Shown here piece by piece: positions 22,185-33,230 of a stretch of 64,000 nt of DNA. This DNA comes from Trichostrongylus colubriformis. Taxonomy: Eukaryota > Nematoda > Chromadorea > Rhabditida > Trichostrongylidae. Under the pieces are notes generated by a model. That model made no database searches. It worked only from the letters and a program-made list of their open reading frames with translations, and was not told the origin of the DNA. The position numbers and the translations under genes were made by a program. The stretch lies in NCBI GenBank assembly GCA_963978905.1, contig OZ022256.1, positions 1,657,501 through 1,721,500 of the forward strand, read 5' to 3'. Numbering within the stretch: the first letter of the stretch is position 1; each line of letters opens with the position of its first letter.

Positions 22185-22535
22185 TGTAATCCCCTATGTA
22201 TTGGGAGTTGGCCTCTGAGATCGTGGGGGATGTCGGACACGTCGTAAATGTCCGCGATGATATCCCTAGGTAATTAGAGGGCTCTCAGTGCCAAGCCCTA
22301 CCGTGACCCGTCCCCTATAAATGGGAAGTTGGGAGCCTCCTAGTGAGTTCCTCTACTGTTACCCTCGTCAACTCCTCGTTTATTCCCTTTGTATTCTATT
22401 TTGTTGTATCACACATAAATATTATACCGTAACTTCTCAGTTCCATTGTATAAGCTCTCAATCAATCATAAACTGATTGAACCGGAGCAATATACCACTA
22501 GACAACCTATTTTCTCGGATTCGAGAAAGGTTACA
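22185..22535 (+). repeat. 3' LTR
   Basis: 351 bp, TGTAATCCCC to GGTTACA, near-identical to 13409-13768. The tract ahead of it (TTTGAGGGCCCCCA) is only a weak polypurine tract. Confidence 0.93.
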
Positions 22536-22544
22536 CAATTCTGG

Positions 22545-22745
22545 TTAGCCGAATTCTCGCTTCGCGGCATCGCACAGCGGCGCCGGGCTGGTACCGTGAA
22601 GGATCCTCAAAGATTGCAGTTTGGAAGCTTTGGAAGTTCGCCTATGTTGCTGTTGTTGCTATTTCAACAGATAAAGCTGCAAACGACCCGCATTTGCGCG
22701 TCGCTCGCCGCGGGCGGCCGCGCGAAAATTCGACCAATCCCTCGA
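22545..22745. repeat. Foldback MITE, GTCGAATTTTCGC family, beside the retrotransposon
   Basis: Carries GAATTCTCGCTTCGCGGC, GGGCTGGTACCGTGAAGG, a short TTG tract with AACAGATAAAGCTGCAAA, and GCGCGAAAATTCGACCAATC. The Gypsy element appears to have landed at or beside this copy. Confidence 0.6.
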
Positions 22746-25190
22746 GTCGTGGTAACTCGAGATCATGGAAAAGGAGGTTGGACTTTGGCATTATTGTCTG
22801 TTTTCTGTCTCACTCCTCCTTCGCTTCACTCTATGATGATTTATGATCAACTTGGGTTGCCCTCAACTTGCACTTTGTCTCGCCACGTTGCATGGGATCA
22901 ACTCAAGTATCACAAGAAAAAAGAACCTATGTAAGACGTCAAGTAGATATGCTTGAGTAGGTATGCGTAACTTAGCTAGGCCCATGCACATCCACATAAT
23001 ACATCCCAAGGTGTCCAGAATTCTGCGGTTGTTTTAACGTAAAACTAATTGACTGAGTGACTAATTTCTTACGCTGCTATGCTGTTAGATGGATGCTTTC
23101 TGGTGAGGAGGAGGGTATCCAATGCATTTTCCGAAAATAGTCTTACGGCTATAGTAAAGAAGCCTAAGTAGTGACTAATTTCTTACGCTGCTATGCTGTT
23201 AGATGGGTGCTTTCTGGTGAGGAGGAAGGTATATTCAAGAATGCACACTTCTGTGTCAATCAGCATATTGAAGTGCATATTTTCGCCTCATTGGTTCTTC
23301 CCTCCTTCTCGGGCTAAGGCAAAATAGCGCCAAGTAAAGTAGGAGGTACCTATCCCATTGGGAAAGCACCCATATTTGAAATGACGGAGCCGCTTTGTGT
23401 GACGAAGTCCTATCCATTGCGTTGCTGTTCTGCGGTTCTGCACACCCGCCAATGTCGATCGATCCCCGTAGGGGGGGGGGGTTAGCTCCACCTGATCTTT
23501 CTTTGAGAGAGTTGGACGATCAATGGCGCGCACCCATCACCACTTTCCACAACTCTCTACGAAACAATGAGATCGACCGGTCGATTTCCCACTAAGTGGA
23601 CCGTCGGGTGCCCGGAGAGTGTTCCTATGAAATTGCTCATGACTGTGTTCGCTTCGTGATGTAGTTGATTCACAACCGGTTGGTTTATGTATGTTGAAGA
23701 TGAAAGAATAAATATAAAGATATGTGAGATCATATCTAACTCTCTGGAATGTATCCTTTATGAACAACAGAGCTGTGAAAGAGGAGTGCAATCGAACCGT
23801 ACCTTTTCATATCTTCTAAATCTGGTAAGGAATTGAGCACCACGATGTAGCACATCGTCGTCGATTACGACGATCCCTCGTCGTCTCACTGTCTGAAACG
23901 ACATTCTCTAACGGCGTTCCCCACTCAAGATCACACGGGGTCAAGCAGACCAACAAAACATGTGTTCCGCACTCTTCGATTGACTAACGCCCAAAGACGT
24001 TGTTCCATTAAACGATAAACATATTACTCGCTCTCTTACTTACTCCTCGCAAAATTATCACAAATCCACTGAACCGCCATAAGCCCGACTATCGGCTCTA
24101 GTAACGGGTTGGCCCTGAAGGATCACACTTTCGAGCCTGCTCAACATCTTCACTCTGTTAAGAAACGACAGCCAACGTTGGCTTCCAATGATCACAAAGT
24201 ACTGCGATACCAAGAGACTAACTTACATTTGTCAACATAGCCACTGACTATAAACAGCGTGAATTTAACGAATAGGAAATGTTTATCAATTTAGGAAGTG
24301 ATTGAGAGCATACGAACCAATTCATCTTGTCATTAAATGGAAAAGCAAAGTAGTTCATCTTGAAACTGTCCACTTTCTTTGTCCAAGCTGTTGTTTCACT
24401 TATTTCACATATCAGGAATAAATGAAATACACTCTGTGGCTTCTTTACTATTGCCGTAAAATGTGTTCTATGGAAGGGCAATCACATCATCAAAGTGTAC
24501 AAAACAATTCACGGATGGAAAAATTTATCTCTTAAAACGCTTCTGAAAAAAAGATCATGGAAAGCGATCGATAGAAGAAAAGAATGCGGAGCGAAACACA
24601 AAAGACATGATAGGGATTGGAGACAAAAAACATGAAAGGGATTGAAGACATAGAACAGGTTCATTTTTTACAAAACGTTCAAGCATTGCGACGGTACATC
24701 GCACACTTCTGAGTCCATTCACGAGCAATGGTTGTACGTAGAACGACAACTCAATTAAAAATGAACGACGAGAACCATTGCTGTGAAAGGTGTGCATGGC
24801 AAAAATCACAACCTCACAAAACTGTACACGATTATCCGCATAGATTATCGATACCACGTATTTCAAATCCAGGTATGTAATGTGTAAGCGAATTCAAGGA
24901 ATGTTATAAATTATTCATGATATCAATAACAATTTTTTATGAAAAACTGAGAGAGGCGCTGATCCAGGTCCAGGGACAGCTGTAGTGAGACAATGATAGC
25001 GCCTACTAAGATCTAATCAGAGTGGACGACGGATAGAGAGCTGGAGATATGTGCTTCATTTACCACACGCTCTATCATCATTCGACATAGATTTATATTA
25101 TCCGCACAACCAAATATACTGGACTAAGCAAAAAACGGACTACGAATAATTTAATTCCATCATCAACTTTTTCACTGCAACCTTTATCCT
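22746..25190. other. Intergenic, no gene recognised
   Basis: Nothing with family resemblance. It holds a 63-bp direct duplication (23057-23119 and 23171-23233) and a poly-G run at about 23468-23480. Confidence 0.5.
23057..23233 (+). repeat. 63-bp direct repeat, 114-bp period
   Basis: GTGACTAATTTCTTACGCTG and the following bases recur at 23057 and 23171 with two or so differences. Confidence 0.85.
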
Positions 25191-25194
25191 TTTT

Positions 25195-25314
25195 CTCTTT
25201 GGTGAGTTTGCCGTCTCATCTCTTCTAGAAATTTGTATTTTGCACTGTATGACTGAATATCCTGCAGCGTTTGGCCTTCGGGCCCAACACGGCTCCAACA
25301 ATATTGGCCGGTAC
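25195..25314 (-). pseudogene. KH-domain exon (NOVA/PCBP-like), with two single-base losses
   Basis: After a TTTACAG acceptor at 25315-25321 the minus strand reads VPANIVGAVLGPK, then one frame over GQTLQDIQSYS, then a third frame CKIQISRRDE. Together these are a type-I KH domain with its GXXG-type loop. Each shift can be explained by one base missing from a short homopolymer (a GG run and an AAAA run). It probably belongs to the same gene as the KH exon at 30586-30458, with the LINE in between. Whether it is a pseudogene or carries sequence errors is open. Confidence 0.6.
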
Positions 25315-25692
25315 CTGTAAACACTAGGATAATAGAAATGAATGTGTTTCGAACACTGTGAATTATCATTGGACCTCCAAATAGAACTTCTGGACACTTT
25401 ACGCTCAGTCATCACAGATGCCGCATAGTTGGCACCGTTCGGCCCAGCCCGAACAGCTCCTCAGAACCCCAACCAACAGCATGTTACCATTGGATGACTA
25501 GACAGAAATTTTCAGCATCTCAGCAGAAAAGCTTCAGTAGAAAAAGTTTCAGCATCTTCGCATGAAATGTAGATATGCTGAAACTGTTACTTGCAAATAA
25601 AGTGAACCATACTGGTTCAATCAACTTTTATACTGATTCATAATAAACAAGATTGAGATACCGGCATGTCTTATAATAGTTCCTTTATCTTT

Positions 25693-25929
25693 TCATTCTT
25701 CAGTATACTCCTGGCTTTTCAGCGAAGTTGTTCTTCTTAGGCGAAAGTTGTACTGCTTTGTGATCTGTCGATTTTCCGTCATCGATAAATGCGGCGGTTC
25801 CCTCTCTTTACTCTCCAACTCCAAAGGAACAAGCAAATTCACTGAACGTCTGAGCGTGTTTCCATTGGGCATGTACAATTCGACTTCTCTAACAGCCCCG
25901 TCCTTTCCTGGTTTCAGCGCGGTCAGCAC
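25693..25929 (-). pseudogene. BEL/Pao retrotransposon fragment (C-terminal pol, DUF5641-like)
   Basis: The frame contains LKPGKDGAVREVELYMPNG and RRSVNLLVPLELE, the pattern of the short domain at the end of BEL/Pao polyproteins (GKDG-IREVEL, then RP-LLVPLE). No other BEL domain or LTR is seen. Part of it is duplicated at 30170-30287 by the LINE-flanking repeat. Confidence 0.55.
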
Positions 25930-26034
25930 AAATGCACGTTTCGCTTATCCTTTTTGATATAACATTAGTGGCAGCAGAAAATTTTGAACGCACCCTCTCA
26001 CAGAGCAAATACGTTCTGTTGTGCCTGGAAGGAT
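25812..26034 (+). repeat. 223-bp direct repeat, left copy, flanking the LINE
   Basis: Matches 30170-30392 with a single difference (CACCCTCTCAC versus CACCCTTTCAC). It includes the third KH exon and part of the BEL fragment, and abuts the 3' tail of the LINE, so it behaves as a target-site duplication of unusual length. Confidence 0.92.
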
Positions 26035-26229
26035 TTAGATTTAGATTTAGATTTATCACATGTACAAGGTGTACACGAAATGGGATGGTTGTCCCAACAC
26101 ATATAGAACATAAAACATATTAGTACAATAGCAACAACAAAAACCTAAAAAAACAACAAACCAGAAATTGGGAGCAACCAACCACCAAATTCAATAATCA
26201 AAAGTAGTAAAAGCAGGAAATCAAGGGTT

Positions 26230-29097
26230 CTAGCTGTAAAACTTGCTCACAGAAGATTTGAGCTGAGCAATATTAGAAGGCATCAGGAACTTTTTGCAAA
26301 ACTTGCCAAATTCAGAAGCAGCGCGCGCAGAAAAAAAATCTGGATCTTCTACCCGTTTTCGATCTAGGACATATAATTTTATATTTATAACCCCGTGTGA
26401 TAGATGGAAGCAGCACGAAGAGGTTTTTGATTTCAACCGATACTCTGCCTGTGATGATTTTGTATAGCATGATCAAATCAAATTTTTTCCTTCTGCATTC
26501 AAGAGATTCAAGCCCAAGCATCTTGTTCCTAATAACACCTCTGGGTATGGCATAGTAGTTGAAGCCCAACGCGCGAATCAACAATTTTCTGGTAAATTGT
26601 TTTGGACAGCTTCTAATCTCAATATCAACTTTTTCATATGAGGGAAATACACCGCTGTCCCATACTCCATTATAGGGCGGATATACACTTTATATGCCTT
26701 TATAAGCGTACAAGGATCATCGGTGTACAAACTTCTCAAAAGCTGGAAAAGTCTAGCTTCGGCTTTCTTAGCAATAAAGTTGTAATGAGGTTCGAATGTC
26801 AGCTTACTATCAATGATTATGCCTAGATCTTTGACTTCACTGACGTTTCTTAGCTCACAGTCACCCGCATAATAAGTGTTGGTGAGCCGGGTCTGACCTA
26901 TGTGTAAGACTGAAGTTTTCTCAAAGGCTAATGGTAGTTCCCAAAGTTGAGACCACCCAACTATAGCATTAATAGCTTCTTGAATGATGGATACGTCACG
27001 TTCATCAGCTACTGTTTTGTAAATTTTCAAATCATCAGCAAAAAGTTTACATTGCACACCTGTGTCCTTAATAACAAACGGAAGATCATATGTGTAAATG
27101 CAAAACAATACTGGTGATAAAACCCCTCCTTGAGGAACACCGCTTGGAGCCAATCTGATACTAGAGAAGGATTCATTGATTCTTACTTGGAAGGAGCGGC
27201 ACCGCAAAAAGGAATCAATCCATGAAACTATCCTTGGATGTATACCTAGATGATTCATTTTAACCATGAGCTTTGAATGAATCACTTTATCGAACGCTTT
27301 GGAAAAATCGAAGTAAATAACATCAACATCATTTTTTCCATCTAAAGCAACGGTCCAATCATTCAATGATTCAAGCAGTTGCGTTACTGTTGACTTGGCC
27401 TTCCTAAAGCCATGCTGGCTGTCATGCAGTATTCCATTACTGTCCAAGTGCTCAACTACAACTCGCTTGAACACTTTATCGAACACCCTACAGAAAACTG
27501 AGGTGATACTGACTGGCCTATAGTTAAATGGATTACTACGTGGAGGCTTTTTTGGAATAGGCGTGATAAAGGATTTCCTCCATCTCTCCGGTACTCCGGC
27601 CCGAAAAAGGCTCAAATTGAAGATGAATTTCAGTGGCCCTACGATAGAAGGTAAGGTATCTTTTATGAGCCCAAAAGGAATACCGTCAGGGGTAATGGAT
27701 GACCCAGATTTCCAGTTGCGAATGACATCGTAAACTTCTTGCTCGTTGAACCACAGTGAATCTTGCATGCTTGGATAAGATCCAACTAAGTCGAAGTTAA
27801 GATCGGACTCGGCACTATCAAAGGTGTAGACCTTCTCGAAAAAATCAGCAAAACACTCGGCTTTGGCGGAATCAGAAACCAACTGCGATCCACTAGGATC
27901 CAGCAAAACAGGAATTGTCTCCCTAGGTTTGAACTTAGAAGCAATGTATTTATATAAGACCGTTTTGTTCTTTTTCTCAATGATGCCCTTTTCAACCAAA
28001 CAGTTGTATTTGAAGATTTTACGCTCGAACTTTCTTGCAATACCCTTATAAACATCCCAGTCATTAGAACTATTTGTTAGGACTGCTTTTTTATATGCGT
28101 TCACCTTTTCATCAAAAAGGGAATGCAAGAAGGATGGCACGTGCGCTTTGTACACTTTGATCCTTCTCAAGGGAACAAATAAATCAATACTCTGATTAAG
28201 CATAAATAAGAATAATTCGTACATACCATCAACAGTTAGCCCTGAGAATGAACCATACCAATCAATAGAATCTAGAAAAGACATGATTTTGCTATAATCC
28301 GCCTTTTTGAAATCTCGCTCGACGGAAAAATTACTATCAAAAGTGTGACCATTCAAGATGAACTCAATGCTAGCATGATCGCTAGTTCCTAGTGGCAGTG
28401 CCACTCTGACATTGCTGATCCGAGATTGTTCCGTGCAAAACAAAAGATCCAAGATCTTATCACCTCTCGTAGCGGACCGGACGTATTGGTGTAAGCCATG
28501 ACTCTGGATCGAATCCAGAAAAGTTTTACTGACGCCCGAGAGATGTTTATCAACATTCGACCAGTCAATATCAGGAAAATTAAAATCTCCTGTCAACAAA
28601 ACTGAACAACTGCCTACGCAAAGATCACCTATGCATCTAATCATGTTCTCTGTCTTATTAATAGGACAGCCTGGGGTTCTATAACAGAGAACTATTCTCC
28701 AATTACCAGCGTTTAAATGAAAATCCACCGCGGTAATTTCGTAACCACCGGAAATAGATTCCCCAAAGAGGAATACAGGGCAGAGTCTGCGATTGATCAA
28801 TAGAGCAACCCCACCGCCCTTCTTCCGTCTACGATCACATCTAAATACTTCATAATTGACAGCTAAATCACCAAGTAAACAAGAAATATCAGTTTTGCAT
28901 TTTAGCCATGTCTCAGACAGAGCAATGATCCCGAATTCACTTTTAGACAGCAAATATTTCAGAGAATGAACATTTTTAGACAGCGATCGAATATTAGCCG
29001 AAAGACACTTAATAATGCCCAGCGGACCCCTTGAACTTGTCCGGGAGAAACGATATTGATTTTTGGTCGGTTGGTTGCGAATCCGCGGAATATTCGT
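26230..29097 (-). pseudogene. LINE ORF2: endonuclease and reverse transcriptase, two frameshifts
   Basis: Main frame 28953-26578 gives 791 codons and is open further upstream, where KCLSANIRSL (near 29000) is the usual start of the endonuclease. Endonuclease blocks: LSETWLK, GGGVALLI, GDFNFPDIDW and LGTSDHASI. RT blocks: FNYRPVSITSV, QHGFRKAKSTVTQLL, YFDFSKAFDKV, SGVPQGGVLSP and the catalytic FADD near 27035. A shift near 26600 moves the tail (LGFNYYAIP, ECRRKKFDLIMLYKII) to another frame. A second shift at an A8 run near 26330 moves the last block (FFSARAASEF, ending SVSKFYS at 26230). Confidence 0.93.
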
Positions 29098-29883
29098 TAG
29101 TTTGACGTGTTCATTACAAAAGTACTTTTAGAATGGGATACATCGAGATTGCTCATCTGCGTAAGACAATTACCATCTACATTTTCAACTTGACGATTAT
29201 CTGAAACCTTAGGAGCACCTAAACGGCTCTCCCGTCTCCTCAGCCTCTCCTCAAGGATGAGTGATTCCCTAAGAAACACTCCTCTCCCAGGAAAGCTGCG
29301 GAGACGAGATGCCCTCGCAACTGCCATTTTTTGAAACCTCGAAGAAGGTAAAACTACCTTAATTAAACGACTTTTACCAGAAACAAATTTGCCTAGTCTA
29401 TAGACCGCAGTTGGGTAACAATCCACATTTAGATGGCACAATATGTTGAGAACACTTTGAAAATCATACTGAATCTTCTCAAAACAACTGGCATGCAATT
29501 CTGGTACACCACTAATTACAACTGATCTTCTTCTCTCAACCTCTTCGAATGAGAAAGATTTTACTACGGAAGAATCAGATTTAGTAGGAATGGAAACCTC
29601 ATTTTGCTCATACCTACGCAAACGTTCCTTTAATTGTTTGTTTTTTTTTGTCAATGTCCTTATACGTTTCGAGGAGCCTACGAAGAGATTGGTTTTCGTC
29701 GATAACAGCGGTCAACTGACTTGAAATCGATAGTAGCAATTTTTTAACACATTCCGGAACCGATTTGGACTCGTTGACTTCTTTGATGATTCCAACTAGC
29801 TCCGGAGTCGTCTGCGGCCCATCAGGCGTCACGATCCTTGCACGTTTTCCGTTCTTAATAAAACTCGGAACAGGAGTATCCAT
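29097..29883 (-). pseudogene. LINE ORF1, split by a shift at an A9 run
   Basis: Frame 29883-29614 starts at an ATG and encodes a coiled-coil-like stretch (SSQLTAVIDENQSLRRLLE). At the A9 tract (29646-29654 on the plus strand) the sensible frame changes to 29654-29097, which continues the coiled coil and then RRRSVVISGVPE, an RRM-like start as in other LINE ORF1 nucleic-acid-binding chaperones. ORF1 stops at about 29097, where ORF2's open frame already begins. Confidence 0.8.
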
Positions 29884-30169
29884 GATAATAAGCGAGCGCT
29901 ATCTTGAGATCAGACGATCCAATACAGCAACAATCGATCGCGTCGCACAATACCGGACAAAGAAGTTCAACTAAATCACCTGAACTGCTCGCAACTGAAT
30001 AAGATGAGTAACTACTGCCCCCTTGCGACTAGGAGCAACGCCGAAGGAGTAGTAGAATAGCACACAGTGAACAGCAGAGAAATCAGCAGAGTTATTAAGG
30101 AAGAAAGTAGACGACCACCCGCTCAAAAAAAAACGCTGCCGCACGCGGGTACTGCACAGGCGAGAATGA

Positions 30170-30392
30170 TCTCCAACTCCAAAGGAACAAGCAAATTCAC
30201 TGAACGTCTGAGCGTGTTTCCATTGGGCATGTACAATTCGACTTCTCTAACAGCCCCGTCCTTTCCTGGTTTCAGCGCGGTCAGCACAAATGCACGTTTC
30301 GCTTATCCTTTTTGATATAACATTAGTGGCAGCAGAAAATTTTGAACGCACCCTTTCACAGAGCAAATACGTTCTGTTGTGCCTGGAAGGAT
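30170..30392 (+). repeat. 223-bp direct repeat, right copy, flanking the LINE
   Basis: Partner of 25812-26034; begins TCTCCAACTCC and ends CCTGGAAGGAT. Confidence 0.92.
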
Positions 30393-30744
30393 GGCGAGTA
30401 GCTTTCACCGTTGGGGGCGAAACCCAGATATGTGGTCATGAATAGAAATAAGCTTTCCCGAATAAATTTCGGGGCTTATTTGTACAAACACTGATGATCC
30501 TTCAGATTTTTTCATGCGTTCGCCGCCTTTACCCATTATTGCTCCAATCGCGTCCGAAGGAACCAAAATTTTCATAGTCACTTGATCTGCGAGAAAAACG
30601 AATAGCGAAACTTTTGAAAAAGTGAAAAATGTGAAGGTTTCCGTCATTGCTTTCAATCAGCTTTCTCTTGGATGCAGGACTATCGGAAGAATCCTGTGTT
30701 CTCTCAACAGAAAGAGCTTCACATGCGAATTCAACATCTGCCAT
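30310..30744 (-). pseudogene. NOVA/PCBP-like KH-domain gene, 5' exons
   Basis: RNA-binding KH protein fragment. Exon 1 is 30744-30642 (MADVEFACEALS..., ending KRKLIESND); exon 2 is 30586-30458 with the KH core VTMKILVPSDAIGAIMGKGGE and VFVQIS; exon 3 starts at 30382 with GTTERICSVRG, the usual next KH strand. Phases agree across both junctions and both acceptors are normal, but neither putative intron has a GT donor: they begin GAAACC and GAAAGC. Exon 3 reaches a stop after about 25 codons, then BEL-like sequence follows. Loss of donors, the stop and the LINE suggest a dead or dying gene. Alternatives are unusual splicing or sequence error. Confidence 0.6.
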
Positions 30745-32379
30745 TTTCAGATTAGAGAAATGTGAGGAAATGCCTGAAAGCGATTCTGATAAGGACGACG
30801 ATAACTCTTATTCAATTTGGTATGAACGCAGCCTTAGCGAACTACATGAAGAAGAGAATGAGTGTGAGTAGATTTGAGCATCTATGTTGAAATCGCCACG
30901 GCGCCACTCCATCCGGATCACCTATGATCACCTACTGATAGCGCGATTACCTATGACCACCTAATGATAGTAGATCAAAAGAAACGTTTCACGATTTCCC
31001 TTCATGAAAAATTAATACTTTGAAAACTCAGTTTTGTGCTCTTTGTATCCACTCGCTAAGTGGGAATGGGCTCTTCCATCCGTCATCCGTCTTTGGATTA
31101 CCAGAAAAGTAGATGCACGGATGCTAATGTAGTTGTGGAGGGAGCCCTCACTGTTGCGCTGTCGTCCCTCACTCAGAACCGTTCTACAATCATCAGTTTG
31201 TGCATACAAATATATGTTTTCACCTAAGGCTTCCTTAAGGCTGAGGTTTACCTTGCGGGACGTCCGAACGACTCGCACGATCTACGCGATCGAATTATCG
31301 GAAAATTTCAAACCAACGCACGCTACAGTAGTTGCGTGCGCACTACCCAGCTTTTGGAAGCTTCGGAAACGAAAACAAGTTATGTGAAACAAATAAACAT
31401 GTTACACGAACACTCAATCACAAACGAATCGAAAAAATTGTTGCACAACACACAGATGCACTGAACATTCAGAGCTGGGTATTGCGCGCGTATTTCCAAG
31501 GTCTGGCGGGGAATCATTATTTGATCGAGGGTCAAATATTGCACACTTCATTTTCGCAGACAATTTGAAAGTAACCTCAATCATAGCCTTTTGAATGTTT
31601 ATGTTTACCCGAAAAGAACGCCAATAAAAAGGTGAATTGTGCGTCAAGGCAGTCTTATAAAAATTGAGATAGGCGGTACAAATATCGCTAAATTTTTCCG
31701 AGTTTGATCTCACAGCAACCTCTGTACCTGTCGACGGCCGCAATTAAATACCAGACGCCGGCTGCCGTGCACTTGCGTACAGTTGGTAGGTACCGTAATC
31801 CTACGCCTAGTTAAATCGCCTTACGTTAGTGCACAGCATGAGATGGGACCTTACCACTGCACAACACTGCTATGTTTCCGCTTGTTGTGCGTCCGCTGGA
31901 CCCCAGCAGTGGAGGTGTTCCCTGAAGCAAAACACCTCCACTGCTGGGGTCTACTAGATTCAAAGTAGTTTTTCGCACTATTCGAGGCTGCAACGGCGCC
32001 TCAACTTTACGCTTCCAAGGTTTGTGCTGCGTATTGACAAACATGTAGGTGATTTGCACTTCTTGCCACCTGCATGGCAGCGCAACTACTTGAGCAATTT
32101 TTTACGTGAAGTAAACTCTGTCAAGGTGCAGGTTAGATGCGAGATATAGGTGCTATGTCGGATGTATGGATTCATTTTCCTGCCAAAGTACAGGTAAAAT
32201 ATACGTCGGACCAAGTGCAGAGAATCCCTCCCCGCAATTTTCGGTTTACTTGATTTCGAACTAAAGTAGCTCTATCCGCCAACGAGCTAAACTGCGATTC
32301 AAAAGTAGCAGTTTCTGGATTCCAATCTCTGAAGCGACATGTTGATCGAAATGTGCATGAAGTAGATGAAAGAAATTAG
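30745..32379. other. Intergenic, no gene recognised
   Basis: Contains a perfect 21-bp hairpin (31899-31951) and a stretch near 31120-31170 (ATGCTAATGTAGTTG..) that resembles 57995-58045, so it is probably another low-copy repeat. No exon is supported. Confidence 0.5.
31899..31951. repeat. Perfect 21-bp inverted repeat, 11-nt loop
   Basis: Arms GACCCCAGCAGTGGAGGTGT(T) at 31899-31919 and its reverse complement at 31931-31951. Size suits a short hairpin transcript, but nothing else supports a microRNA. Confidence 0.85.
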
Positions 32380-32515
32380 GAAATCTTAATTTTAATCACT
32401 TCACTGTCTCAAAGTGCCAGTGGGCACTCATCAGCGAGCCACGCTCACTGTAATTAACCAGCAGGCAAATGCGCCCACTGACAGCATTCCGCAACTTTTG
32501 AAAATACCTTATACC
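32380..32515. repeat. Dispersed repeat, inverted partner at 35385-35515
   Basis: Shares the word GTGGGCACTCATCAGCGAGC and about 130 bp of flanking homology, in opposite orientation, with the region 35385-35515. Confidence 0.7.
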
Positions 32516-32704
32516 AAGTAAAACAGAGATTCTTGATTTTGATATTTTTGATTTTGGATAGCTGCTGATTATCGCCGCAGCCACGATGCGAGAGTTACTA
32601 TTAGGATGTTGAGTTATGGGCAAAAGCTTCGATGTCGGACGGGAGTCGAACCCGCACTTCATGCTTTCCGGGCATATGTGCTAATCCATTACACTACCGA
32701 CACC
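32500..32704 (-). repeat. tRNA-derived SINE, copy 1
   Basis: The head (32704-32631, minus strand) folds as a tRNA: 7-bp acceptor GGTGTCG/CGACATC with one G-T pair, a 5-bp anticodon stem with loop CCGGAAA, and a T arm with the pol III B box GGTTCGACTCC. The tail (GAAGCTTTTGCCCATAACTC..., then AATCAGCAGCTATC) is shared with three other copies, so this is a SINE and not a working tRNA gene. U33 is missing from the anticodon loop. Confidence 0.7.
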
Positions 32705-32829
32705 CCTTTCTTCCTAACTCAGCTTCTGAATGGTAAACCATAGCTTATCAGCACTCACACGTATAGCGTGTTGAGCCGGCTGGCCAATATCGGCATCGAA
32801 CCGTGAAGCTGAAAGCTTGAGTAGATACT

Positions 32830-33000
32830 GATTTTGACATTTTTGATTTTAGATAGCTGCTGATTATCGCTGCAGCCCGCGATGCGAAAGTTACTACTAG
32901 GATGCAGAGTTATGAACAAAAGCTTCGGTGTCGGACGGGACTCGAACTCGCACTTCATGCTTTCCGGACACATATGCTAATCCATTACACTACCGACACC
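32830..33000 (-). repeat. tRNA-derived SINE, copy 2
   Basis: Head 33000-32927 has a perfect acceptor stem GGTGTCG/CGACACC and B box GTTCGAGTCCC; tail as in copy 1. A short shared segment (GGCCAATATCGGCATCGAAC) recurs at about 32781 and 33051, on either side. Confidence 0.7.
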
Positions 33001-33118
33001 CCTTCCACCCTAACTCAGCTTCGCAATCACACGTATAACGTGTTGCCGGTTGGCCAATATCGGCATCGAACCATGAAGCTGAAAGGTTGAGTAGATACTG
33101 ATTTTCAGATAGCTGCTG

Positions 33119-33230
33119 AATAATGGATTAGCACATATGCCCGGAAAGCACGAAGTGCGGGTTCGAGTCCTGTCCGAGCCGAAGCTTTTGCCCATAACTC
33201 AGCATCCTAGTAGTGGCAGAGATTCCTATT
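33119..33230 (+). repeat. tRNA-derived SINE, copy 3, opposite orientation, head truncated
   Basis: Starts inside the D arm (TAATGGATTAGCACATATGC) and continues through B box GGTTCGAGTCC and the same GAAGCTTTTGCCCATAACTC tail. Confidence 0.7.

Larger units (their letters stand above)
13409..22535 (+). mobile_element. Gypsy-type LTR retrotransposon with nested Tc1 (9.1 kb; about 7.6 kb without Tc1)
   Basis: Bounded by direct LTRs of 360 bp (13409-13768) and 351 bp (22185-22535), each starting TG and ending CA, with the 4-bp target duplication CAAT at 13405-13408 and 22536-22539. Domain order gag, protease, RT, RNase H, integrase is that of Gypsy (Metaviridae), not BEL or Copia. The layout, a single long gag-pol frame with an extra C-terminal region after integrase, resembles the Cer1 lineage of C. 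elegans; that lineage assignment is an inference. No clear tRNA primer-binding site follows the 5' LTR. Breaks: one frame break near 18855, one near 21750, and a 1.56-kb Tc1 insertion. Confidence 0.95.
26035..30169 (-). mobile_element. CR1-like LINE, near full length (about 4.1 kb)
   Basis: Lies exactly between the 223-bp direct repeats. Its 3' end (left side) carries a (TAAATC)n tail at 26035-26056, as CR1-clade elements end in short tandem repeats instead of poly-A. ORF1 and ORF2 are both present on the minus strand. Frameshifts in both ORFs make it inactive as written. Confidence 0.9.

Noticed and set aside
23057..23233. CRISPR-like or satellite array
   Set aside because: Only two units, in a eukaryotic genome; a simple local duplication.
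32631..33000. Functional tRNA genes
   Set aside because: The heads share long non-tRNA tails with each other, lack U33 and occur as repeats, so a SINE fits better.
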